A stretch of 64,000 nt of DNA from BMS3BBIN04 sp964552465 (GCA_964552465.1 CAZKGR010000002.1:186001-250000), one strand, 5' to 3'. Positions 34,831-44,324 are shown, counted from the stretch's first letter. Program-made: numbers and translations. Notes: generated from the letters alone by a model not told the origin.

Positions 34831-37400
34831 CACAGTTTTGGGACCGTGTAGAAACGGACATCCTTCCGTACGTTCGGAAGCCGCAGCGGTATGCCGGACG
34901 TGAACTGCACCGGATTGTAAAACCAGATGCTGAACTACGATTTGCCATTGCGTACCCGGATTTGTACGAAATAGCAATGAGTTCGCTGGCGGTGCAGATT
35001 CTCTACCACCGAATCAATTCAATTGGTTCGGAGGTTGCTGGGGAACGTGTATTCCTGCCGGAAGAGGATGCTGCCGCCTGCTTCCGTGCGACAAACCTCC
35101 CCCTGACTACTCTCGAAACACGCACTCCGCTCAATCAATGCGACATCGTCGGCGTCAGCCTGTCCTACGAGATGGCGCTGCCCGGCATGCTCGAACTGCT
35201 CGACCTCGGTGGCATTCCGATTCGCAGCGAAGTTCGGGGCGAAAACGATCCAATCGTAATCGCTGGCGGTCCCATAGCGTTCAATCCAGAACCGTTCGCG
35301 GATTTTGTTGACCTCGTCGCTGTAGGTGACGGGGAAGACCAGGTCGTCGAGCTGTCACGAGTCGCACTTGAGTGCAAACGAGCTGGTCAGTCACGCGCGG
35401 AAACACTCGCTCGTCTCGCAGCGGTGGAAGGGATCTATCGTCCAGCCCTGCATACGCCGGTCGAATCCGATGGCGGGCACTATATCATTGAAACTGACAA
35501 CGGTCCGTTGGTCCGTGGCTGTCTAATCGAATCCCTGTCGCCGCACAACTATCCGAACAACCCACTTGTCCCATTGACCGAAATTACATTTGACCGTCTC
35601 AGCCTTGAAGTGATGCGCGGCTGCACACGTGGTTGCCGATTCTGTCAGGCGGGGACATTGTATCGCCCCGTGCGAGAACGGCGGTCACATGATGTCGTCA
35701 AACAGGCTGTTGCGAACATAAACGCGACCGGTCACACCGAACTCAGCCTGACGTCGCTTTCAACCTCGGACTATAGTCCATTGCCCGATTTGATTGACGC
35801 ATTGCAGGATCAGTTTCGAGGGCAAGGGATTTCGCTAGCGTTTCCGTCGCTCAGACCGGACTCATTCACACCGGAGATGGCGCGAGCATTTCCGGGATCA
35901 CGCAAGTCCGGGATCACCTTCGCCCCAGAAGCCGGAACACAGCGCCTGCGTGATGTGATCAATAAGAACTCCAACGAGGAAGACCTGTACCGTGCGGTGG
36001 ATCTCGCGTTCAGTGAAGGTTACACATCTGTCAAGCTCTATTTCATGATTGGTCTACCTACCGAAACAGACGAGGATCTCGCGGGAATCGCCAGCATGGC
36101 AGCCAAGGTTACCAAGTTGCGCAAGACGAAGCGGCAGCGAGTGACAGTGTCGGTGAGTCCGTTTGCGCCCAAAGCCCATACACCTTTCCAGCGTTTCGGA
36201 CAGACATCCGTTGAAGAAACACGGCGAAGGATCAACGTCCTGCGTGATGCATTCCGTGGAGTTCAGGCACGGCTCACCACGCATGATCCGTATAGCGCGT
36301 TGATCGAGACCACAATCGCACGTGGTGATCGGAGGATGGGAGCGGTTATAGAGCGAGTGTGGAAAGATGGCGGGGTGCTTGAGGCATGGCATGATCGATT
36401 CAAAGCTGATCGGTGGTGGCAGGCGTATGCAGACGAGCAACTCGACCCAAATCAGCTTGCAAGCGCAATGATGGGTCAGCAGTTACCGTGGGATCATGTC
36501 AGCAAGGGTGTGCACAACCGGTTTCATGAACGTGAGTGGAAAAAGGCGCTCAAGGCAAAGGCTACAGATGATTGTCGCGACGGTAAATGCCACGCCTGCG
36601 GTCTTGAACGAATGATTCCGGAAAATAGCAAAGTCTGTAATTCCTACTCAGAACTCATGAATCGTGCGCCGCACCCGGCAGTGGGGACACTTGCTCCAAC
36701 AGAGGTTGCTGTTGTCGCAAGAGTCCGCTACACTCGTGGACCGGAATTGAGGTGGTCCGGGCACCTCGATCTGGTGAGGTTGTGGGAACGTATTCTCCGT
36801 CGTGCGGGAGTTCCTGTCGCATACAGCCAGGGATTCCATCCCCATGCCAGGTTGGGCTTTGGTCCTCCTCTGCCAGTAGGCTTGCAAAGTGATGCTGAAT
36901 ACATAGATATCAGCATTGCTGAGGCGATGACCGCAGATCAGGTTATCGATTCGATCAACAGCATTGCACCCGTGGGTCTATGTGCTGAACAAGCTGTTGT
37001 TCTCGAAAAACGACCTGAAGCACTGGCGGCGATCGTGGACAGGTTGGTTTATGAGTTTCCAACTCCAGACCATGAACAGTTCGATGACAGCTTGAAAGAG
37101 TTCATGCGGCAAGATACATGCGTTGTTAAACGCATCAGTAAAGGCAAGGAAAAACGAGTGGATTTGCGCCAATTTGTAAATCAAGTAGACCAGCATGATG
37201 GAACAACAGTTCTCCATCTGGATGCCATCAACGGCGCAACCGCACGTCTTGACGAGCTCGCATCCGTATGGAATGCAGACTCAGCTTTTCTAAGCACAAT
37301 CACTCGAAAAGAAATGTTGGTGCCATCCCCCGCTGGTTCTCTGGTTACTCCAATGGAACTGATGACTGACACCCTCTCGAGATCTGGAGTGATGGCATGA
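34827..37400 (+). CDS. B12-binding-type radical SAM protein (TIGR03960) fused to TIGR03936/DUF2344
   Basis: The 857-residue protein has an N-terminal B12-binding-like region (YPDLYEIAMSSLAVQILYH, FADFVDLVAVGDGEDQVVEL), a radical SAM core with the cluster motif CTRGCRFCQAG, a Cys-containing segment (KCHACGLE) and a C-terminal DUF2344 domain from about 660 (RYTRGPELRWSGHLDLVRLW, VPVAYSQGFHPHARLGFGP). Both parts are separate genes in some species and fused in others; they often lie next to RNase G, suggesting tRNA or rRNA modification, but the reaction is unknown. The start is a TTG (34827) in TTGA overlap with the previous stop, preceded by GAGGAT. Confidence 0.9.
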   Translation: MTQFWDRVETDILPYVRKPQRYAGRELHRIVKPDAELRFAIAYPDLYEIAMSSLAVQILYHRINSIGSEVAGERVFLPEEDAAACFRATNLPLTTLETRTPLNQCDIVGVSLSYEMALPGMLELLDLGGIPIRSEVRGENDPIVIAGGPIAFNPEPFADFVDLVAVGDGEDQVVELSRVALECKRAGQSRAETLARLAAVEGIYRPALHTPVESDGGHYIIETDNGPLVRGCLIESLSPHNYPNNPLVPLTEITFDRLSLEVMRGCTRGCRFCQAGTLYRPVRERRSHDVVKQAVANINATGHTELSLTSLSTSDYSPLPDLIDALQDQFRGQGISLAFPSLRPDSFTPEMARAFPGSRKSGITFAPEAGTQRLRDVINKNSNEEDLYRAVDLAFSEGYTSVKLYFMIGLPTETDEDLAGIASMAAKVTKLRKTKRQRVTVSVSPFAPKAHTPFQRFGQTSVEETRRRINVLRDAFRGVQARLTTHDPYSALIETTIARGDRRMGAVIERVWKDGGVLEAWHDRFKADRWWQAYADEQLDPNQLASAMMGQQLPWDHVSKGVHNRFHEREWKKALKAKATDDCRDGKCHACGLERMIPENSKVCNSYSELMNRAPHPAVGTLAPTEVAVVARVRYTRGPELRWSGHLDLVRLWERILRRAGVPVAYSQGFHPHARLGFGPPLPVGLQSDAEYIDISIAEAMTADQVIDSINSIAPVGLCAEQAVVLEKRPEALAAIVDRLVYEFPTPDHEQFDDSLKEFMRQDTCVVKRISKGKEKRVDLRQFVNQVDQHDGTTVLHLDAINGATARLDELASVWNADSAFLSTITRKEMLVPSPAGSLVTPMELMTDTLSRSGVMA

Positions 37401-38926
37401 AGAAGGAAATTGTCATCAATGCGACAACCGCTGAAACTCGCATCGTCCTGCTGGAGGATGAACGAGTGGCCGAGGTTTTTGTCGAACGTCCTGAGAGAGA
37501 ACGGAATGTCGGCGACATCTACCTTGGACGTGTGCGCAAAGTTCTGAACGGAATCTCCGCAGCATTCGTTGACATCGGTTGGGAACAGGACGGATTCCTG
37601 CATTTCAATGACGTCGGTGTGCTGTACGAAATCGCCGAAGACCCGGATGCAAATGGTGACAATGGTAACGGCAATGGTCGACGTGGTAACGCTTCCCGGG
37701 TAAACCTGCAGTCGGGGCAGGAAATTCTCGTTCAGGTTACCAAAGAGCCTATGGGTGGGAAGGGACCGCGAGTAACCAGCCAGCTATCACTTCCAGGGCG
37801 GTTTGTTGTCCTCGTTCCCCATGAAGACAGTATCGGCGTATCACGCAAGATTTCGAATCCCAAGGAAAAACGCAGGCTCAAGAAACTTGCCAAATCCTTG
37901 CAAGGTGACGGGTACGGACTGATTGTGCGAACCGTTGCTGTGGATAAAGATGATGTCACCCTTAGAAATGACATCGAGCTACTGGTTTCTACCTGGCGCA
38001 AAATCGAAAACAAATCACGTACTGCTAAGGCGCCTGAGCGAGTGTACAAGGAAGTCACCCTCGCATCCAGCGTCATCCGAGATTTATTTAATCCAGATAT
38101 TGATCACCTGATCGTTGATTCGAAACTGTTGTATCGCGAGATCACTGAATATCTCAAGGGCGTATCACCACAATTGATCGAGCGAGTCGAGCTCTATGCT
38201 GATCGCTTGCCCATTTTCGATCACTATGAGGTTGAAACTGAAATCGAAAAAGGTCTGCGCCGTAAAGTGTGGCTGGAAGGTGGGGGACACATTCTCATCG
38301 AACACACCGAGGCGATGGTCACGATCGATGTGAACAGCGGGCGGTATGTCGGTAAGAGTAATCACGAAGAAAACAGCCTGAAAGTCAACTTGCGTGCAGC
38401 ACGGGAAGTCTGCCGTCAACTGCGGCTGCGTGACATCGGTGGTATCATCGCGATTGATTTCATTGACATGATAGAAGAGAAGAATCGAAAGAAGCTCTAC
38501 GATGAAATGAAGAAAGAGCTCAAGCGTGACCGGGCGAAACTGGACGTAGTTCCAGTTGGAGCGTTCGGACTGATGTTGCTCACCAGGCAACGGATACGTC
38601 CAGCCTTGGTACATGCGTTGAAAGAGCCGTGCAATGCGTGCAACGGCACAGGAATGTTACCTACTCGTGAAACCATGATTACTGAAATGGAACGGTGGAT
38701 TGCACGCTATATCTATCACACACACAAACGACGAATCAAAGTTGTTGTCCACCCATCCATGCATCAATATCTGGTGGAAGGTGGATTGAAAAGTCGGATT
38801 AACAAGCTGATGCTACGCTACAAGTTGTTCATCCGTTTACTCGCTGATGCAGGTCAACCTCCGACAGAATTCAAAGCTCTTACATTACCCGGTGGCGTTG
38901 ATGTCACCGATCAGTACCATCATTGA
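37397..38926 (+). CDS. rng: Ribonuclease E/G family protein (RNase G)
   Basis: The 509-residue protein starts in an ATGA overlap with the radical SAM gene. It has an N-terminal S1-type domain (GDIYLGRVRKVLNGISAAFVDIG), an RNase-H-like catalytic part with TIDVNSGRYVG and DIGGIIAIDFIDMIEEKN supplying the metal-binding aspartates, and the zinc-link CNACNGTG. It lacks the long C-terminal scaffold of RNase E, so it is RNase G-like. The enzyme processes the 5' end of 16S rRNA and degrades mRNA. A small Asn-Gly-rich insertion (NGDNGNGNGRRGN) lies in the S1 domain. Confidence 0.95.
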   Translation: MKKEIVINATTAETRIVLLEDERVAEVFVERPERERNVGDIYLGRVRKVLNGISAAFVDIGWEQDGFLHFNDVGVLYEIAEDPDANGDNGNGNGRRGNASRVNLQSGQEILVQVTKEPMGGKGPRVTSQLSLPGRFVVLVPHEDSIGVSRKISNPKEKRRLKKLAKSLQGDGYGLIVRTVAVDKDDVTLRNDIELLVSTWRKIENKSRTAKAPERVYKEVTLASSVIRDLFNPDIDHLIVDSKLLYREITEYLKGVSPQLIERVELYADRLPIFDHYEVETEIEKGLRRKVWLEGGGHILIEHTEAMVTIDVNSGRYVGKSNHEENSLKVNLRAAREVCRQLRLRDIGGIIAIDFIDMIEEKNRKKLYDEMKKELKRDRAKLDVVPVGAFGLMLLTRQRIRPALVHALKEPCNACNGTGMLPTRETMITEMERWIARYIYHTHKRRIKVVVHPSMHQYLVEGGLKSRINKLMLRYKLFIRLLADAGQPPTEFKALTLPGGVDVTDQYHH

Positions 38927-39029
38927 GGTAATACTCCTTGCAAGCTCCGGAGGGCTGGATTATTTTAATCTCAGGAAGTTAGATTGTCCTACACGTTATG
39001 AACGGCGAACTTTTGCCCTTTCCGACTTA

Positions 39030-39057
39030 GCAAACGAATGATTTATTGATCGTTTGC
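39030..39057. promoter_or_regulatory. Inverted repeat upstream of the MntR-like gene
   Basis: GCAAACGA and TCGTTTGC form an 8-base inverted repeat with a 12-base spacer, 45 bases before the MntR-like start. The position and symmetry suit an operator for that regulator, but no binding consensus is recognised. Confidence 0.4.
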
Positions 39058-39101
39058 AACGCTTGGGAAGATTGGAACAGGATCCGTGCCGGAGGAAGAG
39101 C

Positions 39102-39551
39102 ATGCCACATCGTCGAGAAAAGAGTAGTCTTAGCGCCAACATGGAAGACTATCTCGAGACCATCTACTTTCAAGATCTTGAAGGTCATACGGCGAAAGTT
39201 AAAAACATCGCGGATTCCATGGGAGTATCAAAGCCTTCAGTGACCGAGGCGCTTGCTGTCCTGCAAGACAGAGGGTTGGTACTCCACCAGAAGTATGGCG
39301 ACATCGAGCTCACTGATAAAGGCAGGAAAGAAGCGGACAGGATCTATCGCAAACACAAGATGCTCAAACGGCTCTTTGAAGAAGTCTTTGGTGTGCCTGC
39401 TGAACAAGCCGATGATGACGCATGTAAGGTCGAACACCTGATCAGCGAGGTAACAGTTAATCGAATGAAGTTGTTCCTTGAGTTCTTCGATGACCACAAA
39501 GCAAATGGAAATATTGCGAGAGCATTCAGCGATTACCTGGCGAACAGGTAG
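39102..39551 (+). CDS. DtxR/MntR family metal-dependent regulator
   Basis: The 149-residue protein has an N-terminal winged helix (MEDYLETIYF, IADSMGVSKPSVTEALAVLQDRGLV) and a metal-binding dimerisation domain (KHKMLKRLFEEVFGV, ACKVEHLISEV). No SH3/FeoA-type C-terminal domain is present, so it resembles MntR more than DtxR. ATG 39102 is chosen because GGAGGAAGAG lies at good spacing; an in-frame ATG at 39054 has no ribosome site. The target is unknown; no metal transporter is adjacent, although a second DtxR-type regulator with feoB lies at 55.4 kb. Confidence 0.85.
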   Translation: MPHRREKSSLSANMEDYLETIYFQDLEGHTAKVKNIADSMGVSKPSVTEALAVLQDRGLVLHQKYGDIELTDKGRKEADRIYRKHKMLKRLFEEVFGVPAEQADDDACKVEHLISEVTVNRMKLFLEFFDDHKANGNIARAFSDYLANR

Positions 39552-39574
39552 GACTATATTGAGTTTCCTGAAAC

Positions 39575-39604
39575 AAAAACACGCCTCAATCGAGGCGTGT
39601 TTTT
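39575..39604. terminator. Bidirectional intrinsic terminator between MntR-like gene and flgB
   Basis: ACACGCCTC pairs with GAGGCGTGT around a four-base loop. It is preceded by AAAAA and followed by TTTTT, so it can end both the regulator transcript and the convergent flgB transcript. Confidence 0.88.
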
Positions 39605-39628
39605 CTCGCTTCTACTCGTGGAATAGGA

Positions 39629-40063
39629 TCAGGTCATTCGTCCAAGGATACTCGATTTCAACATTCGATAGCGCATGCCGAGCACTTTGCTTGCGGTGGC
39701 AAATTGTATCTGGTTTGTCGCCATGCCAGACATCTCAGTTTCAATGTCGACGTTGTTGATACCGTTCAACATCTCGGCGTTACTCGTCTTAACTTCGGGC
39801 TGAACGCGGTCCATTCGATTGCGACCGCCAGCAACAGGGATATGCTCACGATCCGTTCTGGTCAGCCGCATCCGTTTGACCTCGATTGCTTTGCGAAGTT
39901 CCGATTCAAACTCAACTTTTCGAGATCTATATCCGGGAGTTTCAGAGTTGGCAATGTTGGCGGCGAAAACTTTCTGCCGCGTAGCATATGTGTCCAAACC
40001 TTTCCGCAATGGTTGCATCGCGTCCAGCCGACGAAAAAAGAAATCATAAGTTGTGTTACTCAT
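39629..40063 (-). CDS. flgB: Flagellar basal-body rod protein FlgB
   Basis: The 144-residue protein has the FlgB pattern: an N-terminal helix DAMQPLRKGLDTYATRQKV followed by the rod signature FAANIANSETPGYRSRKVEFE, a central variable part, and a C-terminal helix with NQIQFATASKVLGMRYRMLK. FlgB is a proximal rod component. ATG 40063 is chosen since AGAAGAGGT lies seven bases before it; a second ATG at 40069 is too near. Unusually, no flgC, fliE or other flagellar gene lies nearby. Confidence 0.85.
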   Translation of the reverse strand: MSNTTYDFFFRRLDAMQPLRKGLDTYATRQKVFAANIANSETPGYRSRKVEFESELRKAIEVKRMRLTRTDREHIPVAGGRNRMDRVQPEVKTSNAEMLNGINNVDIETEMSGMATNQIQFATASKVLGMRYRMLKSSILGRMT

Positions 40064-40180
40064 GGACATACCTCTTCTGTTGGCGAAAGAGTACGAGCAA
40101 CTGCTATGCCTCAAGAGAGATTGTCGGACAGGTTTGAGGTTATTTCCATATAATCAATAGGTTACCATAAGATTCAGATC

Positions 40181-40238
40181 AAACAAAAAGGAGAGTTCAG
40201 CTGGACAATGTTGCCACCGTCCCGGCAGAACTCTCCTT
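40181..40238 (-). terminator. Intrinsic terminator of the small basic protein gene
   Basis: AAGGAGAGTTC pairs with GAACTCTCCTT around a 29-base loop containing a smaller stem. On the minus strand TTTTTGTTT follows the stem. Confidence 0.75.
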
Positions 40239-40260
40239 CAGAATTCGCTAAGATCCGAAA

Positions 40261-40494
40261 TTACTTGGTCTTCTTCGCGCCGGCCTTTTTACGTGGACCA
40301 CGGCGACGATCCTTCTTTGACTTCTTCGAATCCTGCAACTTTGAATCCAAATCATCGGAATCGAACATGTATACCATGCTGTCGCCTTTACCGCTTGAGA
40401 AGAAAGCGATATCCAAACGCTTGATCAGTTTGCGAACCTGTTCAACATCCAATCCCATACCTTCCGCATACTTGCGGTCGCTAACGGTCGCCAT
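40261..40494 (-). CDS. Small protein with basic C-terminal tail
   Basis: The 77-residue protein has a helical N-terminal part (VSDRKYAEGMGLDVEQVRKL, then IKRLDIAFFSSGKGDSMVYM) and a strongly basic Lys/Arg-rich tail (SKKSKKDRRRGPRKKAGAKK). AAAAAGGAGTG precedes the ATG and a terminator follows the stop, so it is a genuine single-gene unit. The tail suggests nucleic acid or ribosome binding, but no family is recognised. Confidence 0.7.
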   Translation of the reverse strand: MATVSDRKYAEGMGLDVEQVRKLIKRLDIAFFSSGKGDSMVYMFDSDDLDSKLQDSKKSKKDRRRGPRKKAGAKKTK

Positions 40495-40860
40495 GAATCA
40501 CTCCTTTTTTCTTTCGCACCCAATATTTGGCATGTGCTCCTTCACACAAGGACATAATACTGTCACATAAAAGTCTTGTCAAGGACAACGAGATACAGAA
40601 CACTCTGAGACCATAAGATCTGCGATTATCTTACTGTGCTACCCAATGTCGACCTCTTCGATGTTTATTCATATAAGTTAATGATTGTGATTGAGATCCC
40701 AAGTCTGGCTACTTGAAAATCGCCTCTTTGTTTTTCATCTTACGACCAATAGTTTTAACTTAACCTGAAAAAGAAAGGCTCAGATGCATAACATGATCCG
40801 AAATACGGATTATCTGCAAAACTCAGCTACAGATTTACCATACTGCGGATTATTTTAGCG
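40495..40860. other. AT-rich intergenic stretch between divergent genes
   Basis: The 366 bases separate the small basic protein gene from the acyltransferase gene. There is no supported open frame. A short inverted repeat (ATCCGAAATACGGAT) lies near 40797. Promoters for both neighbours must be here, but none is clear enough to place. Confidence 0.4.
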
Positions 40861-41586
40861 ATGACACACACAATCTTGAACCCGATTCGTTACTTTCTTG
40901 AGTTACCAGACCCACTTCCGGGACAACCAACTGGATTGTGGCCTTATGCGATTCCACCGCTATGTGAGAGTTGGTTAGCACCACTCATCCGTAGAATTGG
41001 AGCGACGTGGTCAATAAAGTGGGTTGGATTAGACCATTTACGAACTACAGCGGCTTCTTCCAACTGGATTCTTTCAAGTTGGCATGAAGCATTGCTAATG
41101 AACATCTATTCATTGCGAGATACCGGCTTTGTCGCAGTGGTATCACCTTCATGGGAGGGTGAAATCATTTCACGCATATTGTCAGGTCTCGGACACAACC
41201 TTACGCGCGCATCCAGTGGTCATCAACCAATGCATGCAGTCCGGGAAAGTGTCCGCCAACTAAAAGCAGACAAAATCATCGGATGGGTTGTTGATGGCCC
41301 AGAGGGACCGAGACGTGAGGTCAAGCCCGGAATCATCCAGATCGCATCACTTGCCCAGCGACCCATTCTCCCCATGCATGCTATTGCAATGAAACACTGG
41401 AATCTACCGTCGTGGGACCGGCAAACTGTCCCGGTTCCTGGAACGCAGATCGTAGTCGGATTCAGCGAACCGCTGTTTGTACCCAAGGGCGCGCGTGGAG
41501 ACACCCTTTCCGAATACGTTACCATTCTGCGCACACGTCTGGATACGCTGGAACAGCAACTGAAGCAAGAGTCTTCTGTCCAATGA
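40861..41586 (+). CDS. DUF374 / lysophospholipid acyltransferase-like protein
   Basis: The 241-residue protein has the DUF374 pattern: NWILSSWHEALLMNIYSL, VSPSWEGEIISRILSGLG, RASSGHQPMHAVRESVRQL, WVVDGPEGPRREVKPGIIQIA and ILPMHAIAMKHW. The His and Asp-Gly-Pro segments match conserved blocks of LPLAT-like membrane acyltransferases. These proteins act on lipid A precursors or phospholipids. Its stop overlaps the XerD ATG (ATGA). Confidence 0.85.
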   Translation: MTHTILNPIRYFLELPDPLPGQPTGLWPYAIPPLCESWLAPLIRRIGATWSIKWVGLDHLRTTAASSNWILSSWHEALLMNIYSLRDTGFVAVVSPSWEGEIISRILSGLGHNLTRASSGHQPMHAVRESVRQLKADKIIGWVVDGPEGPRREVKPGIIQIASLAQRPILPMHAIAMKHWNLPSWDRQTVPVPGTQIVVGFSEPLFVPKGARGDTLSEYVTILRTRLDTLEQQLKQESSVQ

Positions 41587-42515
41587 TAGCCGAATCTCCA
41601 CAAACACCAATTCTGCGTGACGAGTTGGCAGAATTCCTTTCACACCTGGAGTTGGAACGCAGCTACAGTCATAATACAGTCGAAGCGTATTCGCGTGATC
41701 TGGTTCGATACCTGCAACACCTGGCGGACTTGGGTGTGCGCAACTCCGACGACATTCACCGCGAGCACCAGAACAAGCATCTGAAACTGCTCAAAGAACT
41801 CGATCTAGCAGAAACCAGCCGCGCGCGATCTGCGTCCGCTATCAAACACTTTCACAAATTTCTGCACCGTGAAGGCTTGGCAAAAACAAACCCTGCAACT
41901 GGGTTTCGATTACCCCGGCGGGCAACAAAACTTCCAACAACGCTGAGCATTGATGAAGCGACCAGCCTGGTTGAAGCGCCCGATGTAAGCACCGCACTCG
42001 GACTAAGAGACAGGGCGATTCTCGAACTTCTCTGGGCGTGTGGATTGCGTGTCAGCGAATTGATCACGGTGACCCTGGCTGATTGTTTGTGGGATGAAGA
42101 TTTCTTGCGCGTGTTCGGAAAAGGAAGGAAGGAACGATACGTTCCCATCGGCAAAGAAGCACGATATTGGGTGCATGACAGGTATCTGAGTGATGGCATT
42201 CGTTCGCAGCTCGCTGGTGGTCGAGGATTGGACAAGGGAGTGCTGTTCCTCAGCAACAACGGTAGACCACTAACCAGGCAAGCCATCTGGATTCGACTGA
42301 AAGCTATCGCGGAACCGTTGAATCTGACCGTAACCATTAGCCCGCATGTATTCCGGCACACATTCGCATCACATCTGGTCGAAGCAGGAGCAGATCTGCG
42401 GTCGGTGCAGGATATGCTGGGACATGCCGACATTTCGACAACGCAGGTATACACCCATCTGGAAAGATCCATGCTGCAACAAGAACACCGCGACTTCCAC
42501 CCACGCGGACAATAA
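41583..42515 (+). CDS. xerD: Tyrosine recombinase XerD-like
   Basis: The 310-residue protein has an N-terminal SAM-like core-binding domain (LERSYSHNTVEAYSRDLVRYLQHL) and a catalytic domain with the Arg-I region CGLRVSELITV, HVFRHTFASHL for His/Arg-II, LGHADISTTQVYTHL for the second His and nucleophile tyrosine. The length fits XerC/XerD, which resolve chromosome dimers at dif. Its ATG overlaps the stop of the acyltransferase gene, so longer frames further upstream are not used. No integrase-associated element surrounds it. Confidence 0.9.
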   Translation: MIAESPQTPILRDELAEFLSHLELERSYSHNTVEAYSRDLVRYLQHLADLGVRNSDDIHREHQNKHLKLLKELDLAETSRARSASAIKHFHKFLHREGLAKTNPATGFRLPRRATKLPTTLSIDEATSLVEAPDVSTALGLRDRAILELLWACGLRVSELITVTLADCLWDEDFLRVFGKGRKERYVPIGKEARYWVHDRYLSDGIRSQLAGGRGLDKGVLFLSNNGRPLTRQAIWIRLKAIAEPLNLTVTISPHVFRHTFASHLVEAGADLRSVQDMLGHADISTTQVYTHLERSMLQQEHRDFHPRGQ

Positions 42516-42519
42516 AACA

Positions 42520-42541
42520 GGCCGTCCAAGATTGGACGGCC
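42520..42541. terminator. Terminator hairpin between xerD and the first CARDB gene
   Basis: GGCCGTCCAA pairs with TTGGACGGCC around a two-base loop. On the minus strand it is followed by TGTTTTATT, so it probably serves both convergent genes. Confidence 0.7.
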
Positions 42542-42572
42542 CATTTACAGGAGACATCACATTCCCATTGTA

Positions 42573-44324
42573 TTACTTCATCAACACGAGTTTTTGTACA
42601 GCGGTTTCGCCTGCACCTGTCTTTGCGTGCAGCAGATAAGTACCGCTGGCCAGATCGCGTGCGTCGACGCTGAACGTGTGACTGCCCGCCGCATACTCAC
42701 CGTTCGCAATCGTCGCAACCCGACGTCCCTGAACATTGAACAAGCTGACTGAAAGTCCGCTGCCATTAGAAAGCGTCAACGTCACCTGAGTCTGGGCGTT
42801 GAATGGGTTCGGGTATGCTGGGGACAAGCTGACTACAACCGGCATTTCATTTGCGTTCATCCCTTCACCATTGCCCATCAGCTGACCTGCGCCCGGCCAA
42901 TCAATCGGATCACCCAAAGTCGGGTCTGGATCTATCATTACGCCGGTCTTGGTGAACGTGAACGATCCGGTGTCCAATACACCCCACGGATACTGCCCGA
43001 AAGATACCGTTACGATATAATCTCCCGGTGGAGCCGATTCTGGCACAACCTGATTGAAATCATACCCGTACGGTGTCCCTTCAAAGTAGAGCTGAGTGGC
43101 GAAGTGGTAGACCTCAATCGAGTTGCCATAGGACAGGTGAGTAATTGAAATCCACCCGTCAAGAGTGGCGTCCAAACGGAACCGCTCCATTGTCACCATA
43201 TAGTCGAACGAGCCACCTTCATGAGGAATGACCACATCAAAGTACGGCTGGGCTGTGACATGTGTCGCAATACCAACCGGAACATCATAGATACCGAGGA
43301 GGTTATCCGTTTCATCCTGTTCGAGAACATCTTCACCCGCATCGATAATCGCCCACAGGTGTTTGGTGCCATCAATGTTGTAAACCACCTCGAACTGAAT
43401 TGTGTTGCTCTGACCGGCTGCCAGTCCATTCGGGAAATACTGACTCACCGTGCAATCGTCTCCTGGTAATGGAGCCATCGGCTGATCACTGAACAAATCA
43501 ATGTAAAAGTCACCACTGCTCACCGTTCCCGAGTTCTCAATGGTCATCGTTAGCTCAACCGTCTGACCGAGAGATGGATTGAACGGGATATGATTGACTT
43601 CCGTAATCGCCAACTCAGCCGTTTCACCCTGCACGGCACCTCCAATTTCGGTGAAACACAGCGCGATATGGTCGAGGTAAACGCCCTCGAAATTGTGGTT
43701 GTTGTCGCTGACGAAACGGAACATCAGATAGATTTCACCACCCCCGTAAGGGGAAATATCCAGCGTCTGCTCACGCCATTCCTGAATCATGCCAGAGATA
43801 TAGTATCCCTGGAACAGCTCGCCATCGCCAGATACACCTGCAAACAGGAAATCACCGTTCAGCTCTGTCTCCGTCCAGTGCCAGAAATTGAGATATCCTG
43901 AATCGAAACCACTCATGTCGAATGGACCGTAGACAATCGTGGTCAACGTGTTCGACTGGTAACCCTGCACTGGATTACGGCCATCCGCATTGCACCACAG
44001 CGCTGTTTCACCAGAACGGGAACGATCATTCACGACGTCCCAGTTGTTATTCCCGCCAGATACTGCCCATAAGCCGGGGAATTCACCTTCGAAACCTTCG
44101 ACAAAAGCTGTCGATGTGTCATCCTGGATGAACATGTCACCGGCAGGATTCTTGGTGAACCCAGGGAGTTCCTCAGGATCCAACTGCAAGCTGCCAGCGA
44201 GAATCTTGTAATCTGTCCCATCATCCTCAGGAACAGGAATGACAAGATCCGGCTGAACTTCTTCACTTGCTGCGATCATTGGGAACGCTGCCACCAGGAT
44301 CAAAACCACGAGCGTTCTCTTCAT
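42573..44324 (-). CDS. Secreted CARDB protein with type IX sorting domain (paralogue 1)
   Basis: The 583-residue protein has a signal peptide (MKRTLVVLILVAAFPMIAAS), a jelly-roll domain (about 70-225; SGETALWCNADG, YGPFDMSG, YLDHIALCF), a CARDB adhesion-type domain (about 235-350; TIENSGTVSSGDFYIDLF, GTKHLWAIIDAGEDV), the recurring GQYPW module, and a C-terminal sorting domain (SPAYPNPFN, FNVQGRRVATI, LASGTYLL, LVLMK). GGAGGTG precedes the start. It is the first of three tandem paralogues and presumably a surface or secreted adhesion or scaffold protein. Confidence 0.88.
   Translation of the reverse strand: MKRTLVVLILVAAFPMIAASEEVQPDLVIPVPEDDGTDYKILAGSLQLDPEELPGFTKNPAGDMFIQDDTSTAFVEGFEGEFPGLWAVSGGNNNWDVVNDRSRSGETALWCNADGRNPVQGYQSNTLTTIVYGPFDMSGFDSGYLNFWHWTETELNGDFLFAGVSGDGELFQGYYISGMIQEWREQTLDISPYGGGEIYLMFRFVSDNNHNFEGVYLDHIALCFTEIGGAVQGETAELAITEVNHIPFNPSLGQTVELTMTIENSGTVSSGDFYIDLFSDQPMAPLPGDDCTVSQYFPNGLAAGQSNTIQFEVVYNIDGTKHLWAIIDAGEDVLEQDETDNLLGIYDVPVGIATHVTAQPYFDVVIPHEGGSFDYMVTMERFRLDATLDGWISITHLSYGNSIEVYHFATQLYFEGTPYGYDFNQVVPESAPPGDYIVTVSFGQYPWGVLDTGSFTFTKTGVMIDPDPTLGDPIDWPGAGQLMGNGEGMNANEMPVVVSLSPAYPNPFNAQTQVTLTLSNGSGLSVSLFNVQGRRVATIANGEYAAGSHTFSVDARDLASGTYLLHAKTGAGETAVQKLVLMK

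Noticed and set aside
41583..42515. XerD as an integrase of a mobile element
   Set aside because: No attachment-site repeats or phage/ICE genes nearby; length and motifs fit the housekeeping XerC/XerD recombinase.
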